Origin: Chondrus crispus
Taxonomy: Eukaryota; Rhodophyta; Florideophyceae; Gigartinales; Gigartinaceae
Length of the DNA: 25,181 bases
Assembly: GCF_000350225.1 (NCBI RefSeq)
Contig: NW_005178569.1
Coordinates: forward strand, 1 to 25,181
Direction of reading: 5' to 3'
A model generated the notes under the pieces. The model did not search any database, was not told where the DNA came from, and worked only from the letters and a program-made list of their open reading frames with translations. This document shows, one piece after another, positions 9,522 to 18,516 of the stretch. A program made the position numbers and the translations under genes. The number at the start of each line of letters is the position of its first letter. Positions within the stretch are counted from its first letter, which is position 1.

Positions 9522-11339
9522 CTACGAGACATGTGTGGGTTCAGACATTGGTGCTTGACTCGGCGTTTCAATGCCAAGAATGGTGTCCATCAGCTCGTTT
9601 CGTAATATTCCGTGTGGGTCAAAAATGGCGCAGATGGCTTTGAATGCCTCTGTAGGGTACTTGTGAAATGTTCTTGTTCGCAATCGAGTCTTTCCCTCCT
9701 CCGTATCTGGCAACTCAACCTTTGCCCAGTGCTCAACAGCACTTGCGTTCTTCCAAAGTCGTTCCTCGCACAAACTCTTGTACTCCTTGAATGCGCCAGT
9801 GATTCGCTCGCGTGTTTCGTTGCCGAGAGATGCATCTGGAAGATACATAATGATGCCAACCCAGGAGTAAATATCTGCAAGCTCCTTCGGCGGCTTTTCT
9901 CCGGCAGGAGACATTGGCGAGTGACTCGGAGCAGACCACCTCTGTTCGATCGGTGCTGGGGCTGGAATTCCTTCCTTTTCAATCAACTCCAGCAAGTCTT
10001 GAACGAACTGTACGTCTGAGTTCTTCGCGTCATTCGAAGGAGCTGGAAATGCTACTTCCGAAACCCACTGTTGTCCTCCGCAGTCAAACTGCAAAATCCT
10101 ATCTGACCAGTCCACTCGCGTTCCTTCAGACCGTTTCCAGAACTCAGCCTCTGCGAGGTTGACCTTTTTCACCCACTCAACGTTTAGAGGGTCCAACGCC
10201 AGAAGCTCATCTCGTAGAGAGGTGAAACCTAGTTCTACTATCTGAACATCAGTTAGGTTGCAATCAGGATGGCTTCGCAAGAGTTTTCGCGGAGCAGCAA
10301 GACGCTCACTGTCATTGTACTTGCTATAGCGAAGAAACACGTCGGACCTTGCTCCCTTGTACGGGTTGCAGGTAACTACCACGACGTATTTCGTGTGAGG
10401 AATCCACATGTAACGCAAGTGGCGATTCTTAGCCATCAATGACTTGTGCTGAGTTTGCACTTCAGCCCGCGTAGTGACATAAGTCTCCTCGATGAGCTTA
10501 TGTGCCGGGACGCACTGCAACGTAACCTCAGCGACAATTCCAATCATTCCGAGCGCAGTTCTCGCCAGCTGAAATAGCGAGGGGTCGTCGTCGTCAATTG
10601 ACAGCTCCAGCTCCCCCGCAGCTGGGGTGATAACCTTCAGGCCAATAACCTGTTCATCCACCGGCGGAATTTTCGCCCCGCTACCATGTGCCCCAACCTG
10701 TGTAAACCCCCCAATCTGTTGCTCAGTAATTGATGCGAAATTCTGTAGCGTCAAACCGTGCGGTCGCAACGCATCGACGACCTGATTAACCCTTGCACCT
10801 GCTTGCACTTTGACTTGCTTCTTCTCTTTGTCAATCTCGAGAATCTTGTCCAACAAGACGAGATTGACCATGCCACCTTTTTCAAGTGCCAACCCGTTTG
10901 GACTGAGCGCTGAGCCCACCGGACGCAGTTTCCGTCTCCGAATGTGTGCGTTCTTCACAAGCGCTCTTAGCTCCTCCATCGTCTCTGGTTGGTAATAACG
11001 TCTCGTTTCGACGGTGTGGGTACCGGACCAGTTTATTACTTCATGAAGCTCGGTATCGTCTTCCGGAGTATCCGGCGGTCGCCATTCGCCCTCGTACTCC
11101 GCGAGGTGCATACCCACAGCGACAGCTCCAGTGGCACACATGATATGCGCAAGAGCGTTCCGGAAATTGGCATTCTTTCCAGTAGTGTCGCCCGTACACT
11201 TGATGGCTCGATCACGACGCACTGCAATGCTGGCAGAGAGAGCGCGGATGGTTGTGTTGCGGATGTTGACATTGTGCATTTGCCGAAAGTCCCGAACGCG
11301 GGGAAGGACATGCCGAGATAGCCTGAAGCTGGATTGCAT
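9522..11339 (-). CDS. GLDH: L-galactono-1,4-lactone dehydrogenase, mitochondrial
   Basis: Catalyses the last step of plant-type ascorbate synthesis, oxidising L-galactono-1,4-lactone and passing electrons to cytochrome c at the mitochondrial inner membrane. The 605-residue product begins with an Arg/Ser-rich, acid-poor leader typical of mitochondrial import, and a short hydrophobic stretch lies near residues 62-77. The FAD-binding domain includes VGSALSPNG (141-149) and VGAHGSGA (215-222). A Leu (145) stands where covalently flavinylated relatives have His, so FAD is probably noncovalent as in plant GLDH. The aldonolactone oxidase signature HWAK is at 537-540. Land-plant homologues align throughout (for example SEGTRVDWSDRILQFDCGGQ). 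The open frame extends to a TTG at 11426; the ATG at 11339, with A at -3, starts the leader and is preferred. The alternative, animal-type GULO, is unlikely given the residues above. Confidence 0.92.
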   Translation of the reverse strand: MQSSFRLSRHVLPRVRDFRQMHNVNIRNTTIRALSASIAVRRDRAIKCTGDTTGKNANFRNALAHIMCATGAVAVGMHLAEYEGEWRPPDTPEDDTELHEVINWSGTHTVETRRYYQPETMEELRALVKNAHIRRRKLRPVGSALSPNGLALEKGGMVNLVLLDKILEIDKEKKQVKVQAGARVNQVVDALRPHGLTLQNFASITEQQIGGFTQVGAHGSGAKIPPVDEQVIGLKVITPAAGELELSIDDDDPSLFQLARTALGMIGIVAEVTLQCVPAHKLIEETYVTTRAEVQTQHKSLMAKNRHLRYMWIPHTKYVVVVTCNPYKGARSDVFLRYSKYNDSERLAAPRKLLRSHPDCNLTDVQIVELGFTSLRDELLALDPLNVEWVKKVNLAEAEFWKRSEGTRVDWSDRILQFDCGGQQWVSEVAFPAPSNDAKNSDVQFVQDLLELIEKEGIPAPAPIEQRWSAPSHSPMSPAGEKPPKELADIYSWVGIIMYLPDASLGNETRERITGAFKEYKSLCEERLWKNASAVEHWAKVELPDTEEGKTRLRTRTFHKYPTEAFKAICAIFDPHGILRNELMDTILGIETPSQAPMSEPTHVS

Positions 11340-12122
11340 TGTTTCTGTATTCCGGTCTCCCGAACGAACGTTGCAAAACCCCTTCCTTGATGGAGCTAAG
11401 GTGCGACTGTAATCGAGATTAGACAATGTGATTAACGGAGACGAAATCGAAAGTTATGCTACGCTCGTGTTTCCACTTGAGGGCGAGACTCGACGCAATA
11501 CAAAATTAGTTGAAATAAAAGAAACATTTCCATTGGCTGTATCGCTACATCCTTCGACTTTCCATGCTAGCTCTAGCTACAGTGTACTAGATTGGTCGCT
11601 GCGGTCAAGCCCAATCCGGGATTAAGAGCACATACACATCCTAATTGCGGCAATTTGCTATTAAATCAAATCAAACCCACGTTTCTGTGCTTCGTCCACG
11701 TTGATGAGGCTTGAGCGTTAATCTGCTTGCGGAGATCTTTCCTTAGAAAGAAGCGAGACATTTCGACATGAGCCCATGCCCCAACTTCAACAAGTCAGAG
11801 ACGCGCGCATGTTCCGCAAAGAAAACCATTCATAGGAAAACTTTAGACAACAGGTGGTCATTTGACATGAAAGTGAGTTCATTTTTGATTGCGCTCCGCG
11901 TGTATTCCGGGGGAAAAAAAAGATGTCCACGTAAAAGTCAGACCCGCCAACAGCTCAAAAAAATTTCTAGGAAAGACTTTTACACTTCAACAGTACCATG
12001 ACATATCTTAAATGATGAGGTTCCCCAGCGACTAGACCCGCAAATTGGACTGTTAAGGGCGGGAAACATCTGCACACGGAACGAAGATAAACCTGTCATA
12101 CAAAACTGTCAACGGGTTACAC
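11340..12122. other. Spacer between RedCAP-like gene and GLDH
   Basis: Contains the 3' end of the RedCAP-like gene and the promoter of GLDH, both on the minus strand. I recognise no coding sequence. The stretch is AT-richer than the flanking genes, with A-runs near 11913-11922 and 11959-11965. No clear TATA box could be assigned to GLDH. Confidence 0.5.
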
Positions 12123-12779
12123 TCAAAACAACAAGTTGCCAAGCCCAACGTTAAGCGTATCAAGGATGGACGTATGGGTCGCCACCGAAGTGCCGATAAG
12201 AACCAGAAGTCCGAGCATGGCGACACGGGAGTTCCACAACTCAGCACCCTTGGTCAATCCTAACTCGAAGGGCGGGAAGAGACCCGCTGGAGCCTCATCT
12301 TTCTCCCCAGGCTGCAGCAAGAGCTTATCTTGGAAAGAGAAGGGTGCCAATGCGGCAGCAATAGAGACGAGCAGGACGTGGATGTGAGCGACGAGGATAA
12401 TTGCCCTTTCTGTGCTGATCGGTTGGAAGTCGCCGAGCTCAGCGATAACACCCCATTGCTTGAAATCCAGCGGGACGTCGGCGTCGGGGATTAGGCCATG
12501 GCCCTTGCAGTAGCCCGTGAGAACGAGGACGAGAAAGCCGAACATGGCGTGACGGCCGTTCCAGCGCTCGGCTTTCACGGTCGCTCCCCAGCCGCGCTCG
12601 GCGAAGAATGGAAAGTCCTTCTTGAAGTCTGACATGGCTTCGGTGAAGACCGGGAGCACTTGCATGCGGACGCCGGTGGCGTGGCGGACGACAGGGGCGG
12701 CGGAGACACGGGCACCATGAATGCAGCTGCGGGAAAGGATGGAGGGGCGGACGAGGAGGGTGGGGGCGACGAAAGCCAT
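12123..12779 (-). CDS. RedCAP-like chlorophyll-binding protein, plastid
   Basis: A 218-residue member of the extended light-harvesting-complex family. The N-terminus MAFVAPTLLVRPS, with Phe near the start and few acidic residues, is a red-algal type plastid transit peptide, probably cleaved near VRMQ (37-40). Three membrane helices are visible. Helix 1 (about 70-90) starts with the pigment-binding motif E71-RW-N74-G-R76-HAM. Helix 2 (about 124-146) includes TERAIILVAHIHVLLVSIAA. Helix 3 (about 179-200) starts E180-LW-N183-S-R185-VAM. The GWG..VKAERWNGRHAMFG block and the ERAII.VA.IH middle helix match what I recall of RedCAPs, which associate with photosystem I in red-lineage algae, better than LHCR or ELIPs. 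The open frame continues to a TTG at 13034; the ATG at 12779 is preferred because a TATA box lies at 12895-12902. Confidence 0.82.
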   Translation of the reverse strand: MAFVAPTLLVRPSILSRSCIHGARVSAAPVVRHATGVRMQVLPVFTEAMSDFKKDFPFFAERGWGATVKAERWNGRHAMFGFLVLVLTGYCKGHGLIPDADVPLDFKQWGVIAELGDFQPISTERAIILVAHIHVLLVSIAAALAPFSFQDKLLLQPGEKDEAPAGLFPPFELGLTKGAELWNSRVAMLGLLVLIGTSVATHTSILDTLNVGLGNLLF

Positions 12780-12894
12780 GATTGCGGGTGGGGGAATGAG
12801 GAAGTGGGAGAGTGGGAGAGGTTGCGGAGGAGAGGAGTGGGCAGGGGTAGGCGGAGGTGGCTGCAGGTGCGGACAGGATGGGTAGCGATAAAAG
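12780..12894 (-). promoter_or_regulatory. Pyrimidine-rich leader of the RedCAP-like gene
   Basis: Between the TATA box and the ATG, the coding (minus) strand is nearly all C and T. This is a short leader of 90 bases or less, resembling those before Rpt2 and the bZIP gene. Confidence 0.5.
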
Positions 12895-12902
12895 TATATA
12901 TA
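12895..12902 (-). promoter_or_regulatory. TATA box of the RedCAP-like gene
   Basis: TATATATA (in GTATATATAC context) stands out in GC-rich surroundings about 116 bp upstream of the ATG. Transcription would be expected to start near 12865-12870. It falls inside the formal TTG-initiated extension, which argues that the extension is not translated. Confidence 0.62.
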
Positions 12903-13348
12903 CAACAGGAGGTCTTGTGTGATATTGTAAGGGTTTCTGGGGGCATTGATGAGAGGGCCGGAGACGTTGCTTGAGGCCATGCTCACCAGGAGTGAGGAGG
13001 CGGATATCTCCTGGGAATTTCGAGCGAGCTCCAAACGGATGGCTCCCGTGCCCTGTCTTAGACGCCATCCCCACCTGATATTTCTTCAAAATGCCAATAA
13101 ATTGGTGACACTTGGATTAGCGCCGGGATCTTTCAGGCAATCTGTCCCAAATTGTTTGCTCATACTGTACGTTTCTGGATACTGTACCTCCCAAAAAAAT
13201 ATGCTACAATGCAGAAACACTGCCCACTTCTACCTGTAGATACATATCCTAGCACAGTACCCGCCCTTCACAGCCATTGAGATCAGGAACTACGGAGAAA
13301 GCGCTCTTTTAAAAGCTGGCGATTGCCATGACCATTGTTGACTATTCG

Positions 13349-13367
13349 TGACTTCGTAAAGAAGTCA
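13349..13367. repeat. Small hairpin, 7-bp arms
   Basis: TGACTTC and GAAGTCA flank a 5-base loop (GTAAA). It is short, lies in noncoding DNA, and could be a chance structure. Confidence 0.5.
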
Positions 13368-13401
13368 TCTATCATGTATGAAGTGCAAAGGAGGCCTCTC
13401 T

Positions 13402-13500
13402 AATTTTCTGGAGAGAATTACATGGACTCTCCTGGGCTCTTCGAAGTCTCTGATTTTGGAGAAAATTACATGGACTCTCCTGGGCTCTCTGAAGTCTACT
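13402..13500. repeat. 48-bp tandem duplication
   Basis: Two near-identical copies lie head to tail. A 24-base core beginning ATTACATGGACTCTCC is identical at 13417-13440 and 13465-13488, 48 bp apart, with a 2-base indel at the left edge. The period is a multiple of three and the minus strand is open across it, but the frame has no ATG or recognisable domain. Confidence 0.88.
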
Positions 13501-15810
13501 CTCTTTTATGCAATATCCTATCCTAGTAGCTTGTAGCTGTGGTAGTATAAATAGTGGTTCGGCTACAAGAAAAAAAGAAGGTATCGGACTGACACCGGAT
13601 CTGATCCCCCTCAACGTTTGTTTCAACGGCAATAGCGCTCTTTTCACGACTTGTCTAAATCATGTTCACACATTGTTATTTTTCAATGATATGTGAACAC
13701 ATCAACAGAGAGAACGACAGCGTCTGCAATGTTCGTTTTTTCAATGCATGTGCACTGCACGATGAAGCGACGGATAGCAACTTCAAATAAATGCGAATGT
13801 TGTCGAGCTCTTCTTCTCTGCATACAGCACTACACGTGTAAGCGTCTTGTAGGTCACCTGAGAGATCGCGTTCACAGCGATCCCAGTACCTTATATATAT
13901 AGTTGTCCTCATTTCTTCTCCTCAGTGCCTTATTTGTCCCTTTCGACTGCTGTACTGTCTAGCAGATCACTTTTAGCTTGTTATTTTGTGCTTTGCATGT
14001 GCACGGTAAAGGTATCAATGTAAAAAACGTAACTGACCCAGATGATGTACTTCGAATGTTTGAATATATTAAAATTGCTGATGTAACTTATCGCAGATGT
14101 AAATGTCTGAACCAGGAAGCGGATAAAGTCCCCGGTTCCACAACCAGATGACTATACGTTGACCAAACCTCATATGTGCGCTCTGCCTGAATACCAAAAA
14201 AAGAAGATATGTCTGTTCTAATGCACCATCCAGCCTATCTGAACTACATGCCTCGTTAAAACAGCTCGGCTACGAGCTATTCGCCTTGCGGGCATTCCTT
14301 CTGCTTCCCACGTCTGTTACATTTGCGTTAAAATTATTTTTGATAAGGTTTCCTCTTGCACTACTTCTTGTATTATAAACCCTTCCAGGGCAATGTTCTC
14401 AATGCCCTTGTGTTTTCCTTCCGACTCCTATCTGCCTCGGTAGCGTTGCTAGCCATTCGCTAAACATTGTACTGTACAGAATAATGATTGTTAACGGCAA
14501 CTGCATATTTGGACGTGGAAAATATCAATCACAGAGGCCTATATCGTGTTTCGTCCTTTCTGTCTGGGCGTTTTATTCTGTGTCCATTCCGGAGCAGATT
14601 ATAATAATGTTTACTCTGTAGAGCATTCTATGCTGGGCAGATACGGCCGGGATGCACCACGCTGCATGGGTTCAAGATTTTAGTGACGTGAAGCAGCTGG
14701 CATAAACTGTGTATGACTTTGAAGTACTCCAACAAATTACGTTTTCATATTTGCATCTTGAATGACACATCATGAACCCTGGTATCCTAGTCCTCCAAAG
14801 CAGAAAGATCGAATCAGCTATGCATACTATCTGTTCAACCGGTTTCTGCTTCTTTCTACTTTTAGCATTATTACTAAACCTTCCTCTAAAAGTCTCATGC
14901 CTCCATCACAGGATCCTCGATTTATAGCTGAAATAGGCTTCCAAGCCCGATCGTCTCTGCTCCCACACATGTAGCCGTTCTCATCTTATATCCGCCGTAC
15001 AATTCCAGAACTATTCTGCAATGGCAGCCCTGCGTCGTATTAAAAAAAAAGACATGTACCTTCAACTTCGACATTGTTGTTGTGCTGAGGAGTTTGGTCT
15101 TTCTTTCAACTCTAGATCGACTCCCTTTCATCATTGGTTTTCTTCATCCCATTATCACATCGTAGTTTCACTTTGTAGATCAAAAGCTATCTACGTCATC
15201 CCTCGCGTTGAGCATCCTTCCATCTTCAGTGCACTCTTTGCTTGACTTGAAAGTGGGAATTTAAAGTGCGGAGAAAAAACTGGAAGTGAAATTGTTGTCT
15301 TTTGCGAGTGGTAAATTTTCTTAATCCTGTGAGGGATCATGACGAAGATCAGAAGAAAAATATGTTCATTCTGCTGAGATCCAGGTAAATACGATTAGTA
15401 GCGATGTGTTTTGTGGTTGATATTTATGAGTGTCTATGTATGTTTGTGTTTTCAGTCGTAACAACTTATTGACTCATTTCGTCAAATCATTTCCTTATTT
15501 TGACAATATCGTGCAAAAGGTATCTCAAAATTATAAAGCTTTCAAGCCTTTGTGTTGCTGTTAAGATTGTTTGGTTTCAAAGCAAGCGGAAAAAAAAAAA
15601 AATCAAGTTTCTATTTCTCGCCTTCTACAAATTTTGGCGATTGTTGTCATTGAGATCGTCGTTACTTTCAACAGATTGAAGGCATGCAAAAAGTAAAGAG
15701 CAACGAAGGGCGTTGAGTGGGAAGAATAAAGAACAAGACGTGTTGGTCAACAAGAAGAGGGGGGTGGGTAATGCAAAGAAAATTACACTACGCTAAGCTG
15801 CTAATTTCGC

Positions 15811-15885
15811 TCGGTACTTTGGTTAGGTACCCGGCGGGGGTGAAACCCGGGGCGTCGCAGGCGTGCAGTGCCGATTGAATCGGCA
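15811..15885. other. GC-rich structured island, function unknown
   Basis: A 75-base GC-rich patch inside AT-rich DNA can fold locally. GGTAC/GTACC pair around 15813-15831, GGGT/ACCC fold near 15837-15848, and TGCCGAT/ATCGGCA form a perfect 7-bp stem with a 3-base loop at 15869-15885. It matches no RNA family I recognise and does not form a tRNA cloverleaf on either strand. Confidence 0.3.
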
Positions 15886-17275
15886 ACCTATTGTTCACGG
15901 AACCACGAGCACCCTTCTCCCATCAACGGACCCTGTGACGACAAAGTGTCGGCGTGACGAAAAATTAAATGTGATACATCCTGTCCTGGAGTGCTCATGC
16001 GATTTGCAAGCCAACTACATATTACAGTAAATCGAATATCTTTATGGCGCGCGAATGCTGACATGCATCGTCTTAAAATGAAAGGTGAGAAGGAGTTGTG
16101 AATGCATTCCAAAAGAAGTGAGAAACGACTGATGGTCTCCACTGTTTGATGAGAAAGAAGAATATACAAAAAGAGAGAACCAGCTTAAAAGGTAGAAGCA
16201 ACAGTAGTAAAGACTGTTTTGTTGTCCAATAAGGCTGAAGTATCAGATGTGCAATGATTATATCATTTGTTAAGGACCCATGGTAGATAATATCTACTAG
16301 ATATACATGTGAGATGCTTAGACCCCTTAAGTGCTGCTTCGTGTCCAACAGTATGAATATCTTCTAGTTCCACTTCCCTTTAGCCGTTTTCCGATCGTAT
16401 GTAAGAAAAACACATGACTGCTATCCATATTTCATTCTTCTAACCGAAATTTAAAGATGTGCGTCCCCCCAGTTAGAGATACAGTATCTGTGTTATGCGT
16501 CATGACTGCGTTCTTGCGTGTCGCAGGTCCTAAAAGGATGCTAAAAATTGACGCAAGATTCAATATTAAAGATGACGTTCTGCGTTATTTTGCGAACATA
16601 CTTTGAAGCAGTGAATTATCCATCCCTCTTTGAAGTGAGTGCCTACTGATACGGACAGGTGAAGGTCGTGGGGAATTTGTTAAGGTACTTCAAATGTGAT
16701 AGCTACAGAAGAGTATCATACATCCAAAAACGTGCACCGTGCGCGAACATACGAACATCTGACTATGTATACCCGCATCTGGAAAATCAAGTCCCACAAA
16801 CACTGTCCCAGGCCTTCGCTTTCGACTCTGGCACCCTTCTCAACGGCGGTCGTTTCAAAAAACTGCTCAACGGCTCTGGTGTGGAACGTTTACGTCTCCA
16901 TTTATTGTGAAGGCATGGTGAGAGACAATCCTCTTAATGTATCTACATCGCAAAGCAAACATTTAGGTCCAAGCATACTTAACTCGTGGACTGCAGAGAA
17001 ATCTCAAAAAAATCAGAAAAAAGTTAGCAGGACTGCAGTCGGGTGATCACTGAAGTTCTGATGTGTGCATGTCTCAGTTTCTATGGTCGATGTTCGCCTA
17101 AAGGCAAAACGGTCGTCTTATCACAGTTGAATGATATTCCGATAGAGCTAACATGAAATCATCACCGGCAAGCACGCAGCAGAAAACAAGGAGTGGAGTC
17201 TTACCTTAACTCAGAAACGCCATTGGAGCATACCAACGGATGCATACGCATTTCCACGTGAAGGCACGTCGCCTT

Positions 17276-18166
17276 TCATTTCAGCGATAATTCGTCGCTA
17301 TTCTTGATTGATCCGTTCTTTAATCCGGAGTAGCTCTCATGCGTCTCCACGACTACATCAGTCGCAAACTGTGCCCCCTTTGCCTCTCCACCGTAAGCGT
17401 ACTCATTCTCGCCCTTCCCTTCTGCAGTCTTGTACAACCTGAACCATTCTCTAATGGCACTTACCTTACCCGGCATAAAACACTCAACATCCGCAATGTC
17501 ATTCATCTTGTCGGCTAGCGGATCATCGCAATTGATGGCAATGACCTTCCAGTCAATCTCGCCTTCATCCAGAAGGGCAAGACACCCCAAGATCTTGACC
17601 GGGTACACTGCGCCGAATGGCATGACCCTTTCTCCAATCTCCGTGACGTCCACCGGATCGCCGTCTCCGCCGATTTTGAGTTCTTCGTGTACATTTTCGG
17701 GATCCTCCCAGGTCTGCGGAATGGAACCGTAGTTGATAAGGCTAGGTCCGTACTTGTAGAAACGAAGCGCACCGTTCTTGACGTCCTGCTTGATCGGAGT
17801 GTAGAGCTCATCAGTAGCGATCTCCATCTTGGCTTGAGTGCCGCGCGGGATCTCGTTGACAAAGTTGATAATGCGTTTGTTGGAGCTGTCCGGGAAGACT
17901 ATAATATCATGCCACGGGGACATGTCCTTCCCAGAGGCGTTCTTGTAGAACAGCCGGTACTCGAAAGTATTTTCCATACCAGCCGGTTCGGTCTGGATGG
18001 CGAGGGTCGATACCGCATCGGCGGACATGCGAACCTGCGCATACTGTGCGTGCGATCGCCGAAAGACCGACAGCGGCAGGGCTGGGCGCGAACATAGTGA
18101 ACGCGATGCGATTGCAGATAACAAGAGCACGCCTGAGGCGCCCGAGACAAAGGCAGGGCGGTTCAT
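17276..18166 (-). CDS. Soluble inorganic pyrophosphatase (family I), plastid
   Basis: Hydrolyses pyrophosphate to two phosphates in a Mg-dependent reaction, pulling biosynthetic reactions forward. The 296-residue product has a leader of about 45-50 residues (MNRPAFVSGASG..., Ser/Arg-rich, with Phe near the start) ending near VRMS, consistent with plastid import. The family I signature DGDPVDV with three metal-binding aspartates is at 168-174 (D168, D170, D173). Other conserved blocks are FYKYGPSLINYGSIPQTWED around 136-155, INCDDPLA around 211-218 and REWFRLYK around 239-246, all eukaryotic-type. An in-frame ATG at 18376 would add 70 residues lacking transit-peptide character, so the ATG at 18166 is preferred. 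The next gene upstream on the same strand is the GCFC-like gene, 350 bp away. Confidence 0.93.
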   Translation of the reverse strand: MNRPAFVSGASGVLLLSAIASRSLCSRPALPLSVFRRSHAQYAQVRMSADAVSTLAIQTEPAGMENTFEYRLFYKNASGKDMSPWHDIIVFPDSSNKRIINFVNEIPRGTQAKMEIATDELYTPIKQDVKNGALRFYKYGPSLINYGSIPQTWEDPENVHEELKIGGDGDPVDVTEIGERVMPFGAVYPVKILGCLALLDEGEIDWKVIAINCDDPLADKMNDIADVECFMPGKVSAIREWFRLYKTAEGKGENEYAYGGEAKGAQFATDVVVETHESYSGLKNGSIKNSDELSLK

Positions 18167-18516
18167 GGTGGGTGTGGGAGAAAGGTGGACCTCAGTTGTC
18201 GATGATGGGATTTGAGAGATGGGACTGTGACCGACATGGTCATCGTGTAGATCGTGATGGGGGGTTTGTATGGGAGGAGGGGCAAAGGCAAGGCGCATGA
18301 GATTGGGCATATGGGCGGAAGAAAAAGCGACAGAACACTTGTGGCTGTCAGACCCTGCGGCGTCCATAGCGTCCATAGATCTGATCCATAATATTGATTC
18401 AATATTCTTAGGACAAGATCACCGATCATAACAGTGACATGTGGACAAGGGAGACCAGATCATTGATCGCCAACTACTGTAGCAGTACAGTACTGAACAC
18501 ATAATATGTAATACTA
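18167..18516. promoter_or_regulatory. Pyrophosphatase promoter region
   Basis: This lies between the GCFC-like stop and the pyrophosphatase ATG. It is pyrimidine-rich on the minus strand near the ATG. It contains a perfect 17-base inverted repeat, AATATTGA-T-TCAATATT at 18390-18406, several GATC tetramers (18382-18470), and a GTACAGTACTG motif near 18485. No definite TATA box was assigned. Confidence 0.4.

Larger units (their letters stand above)
12904..17275. other. 4.4 kb gene-free AT-rich region
   Basis: No protein gene is recognisable: all open frames are under 120 codons, many start at non-ATG codons, and none shows a family motif. GC content is visibly lower than elsewhere, especially 13900-16700. 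Landmarks are a 48-bp tandem repeat, several small hairpins, an A13 run (15590-15602) and a compact GC-rich island at 15811-15885. No tRNA, 5S rRNA or snRNA signature was found by eye; structured RNA or decayed transposon sequence is possible. Confidence 0.5.

Noticed and set aside
12780..13034. 85-residue extension of the RedCAP-like protein
   Set aside because: It begins at TTG, spans a TATA box, and would bury the plastid transit peptide.
13372..13647. 91-codon open frame on the minus strand containing a repeated peptide
   Set aside because: It starts at GTG and the repeat merely reflects the DNA duplication; no family match.
15811..15900. Possible tRNA in the GC-rich island
   Set aside because: The TGCCGAT/ATCGGCA stem has only a 3-base loop, and no 7-bp acceptor stem closes around it on either strand.
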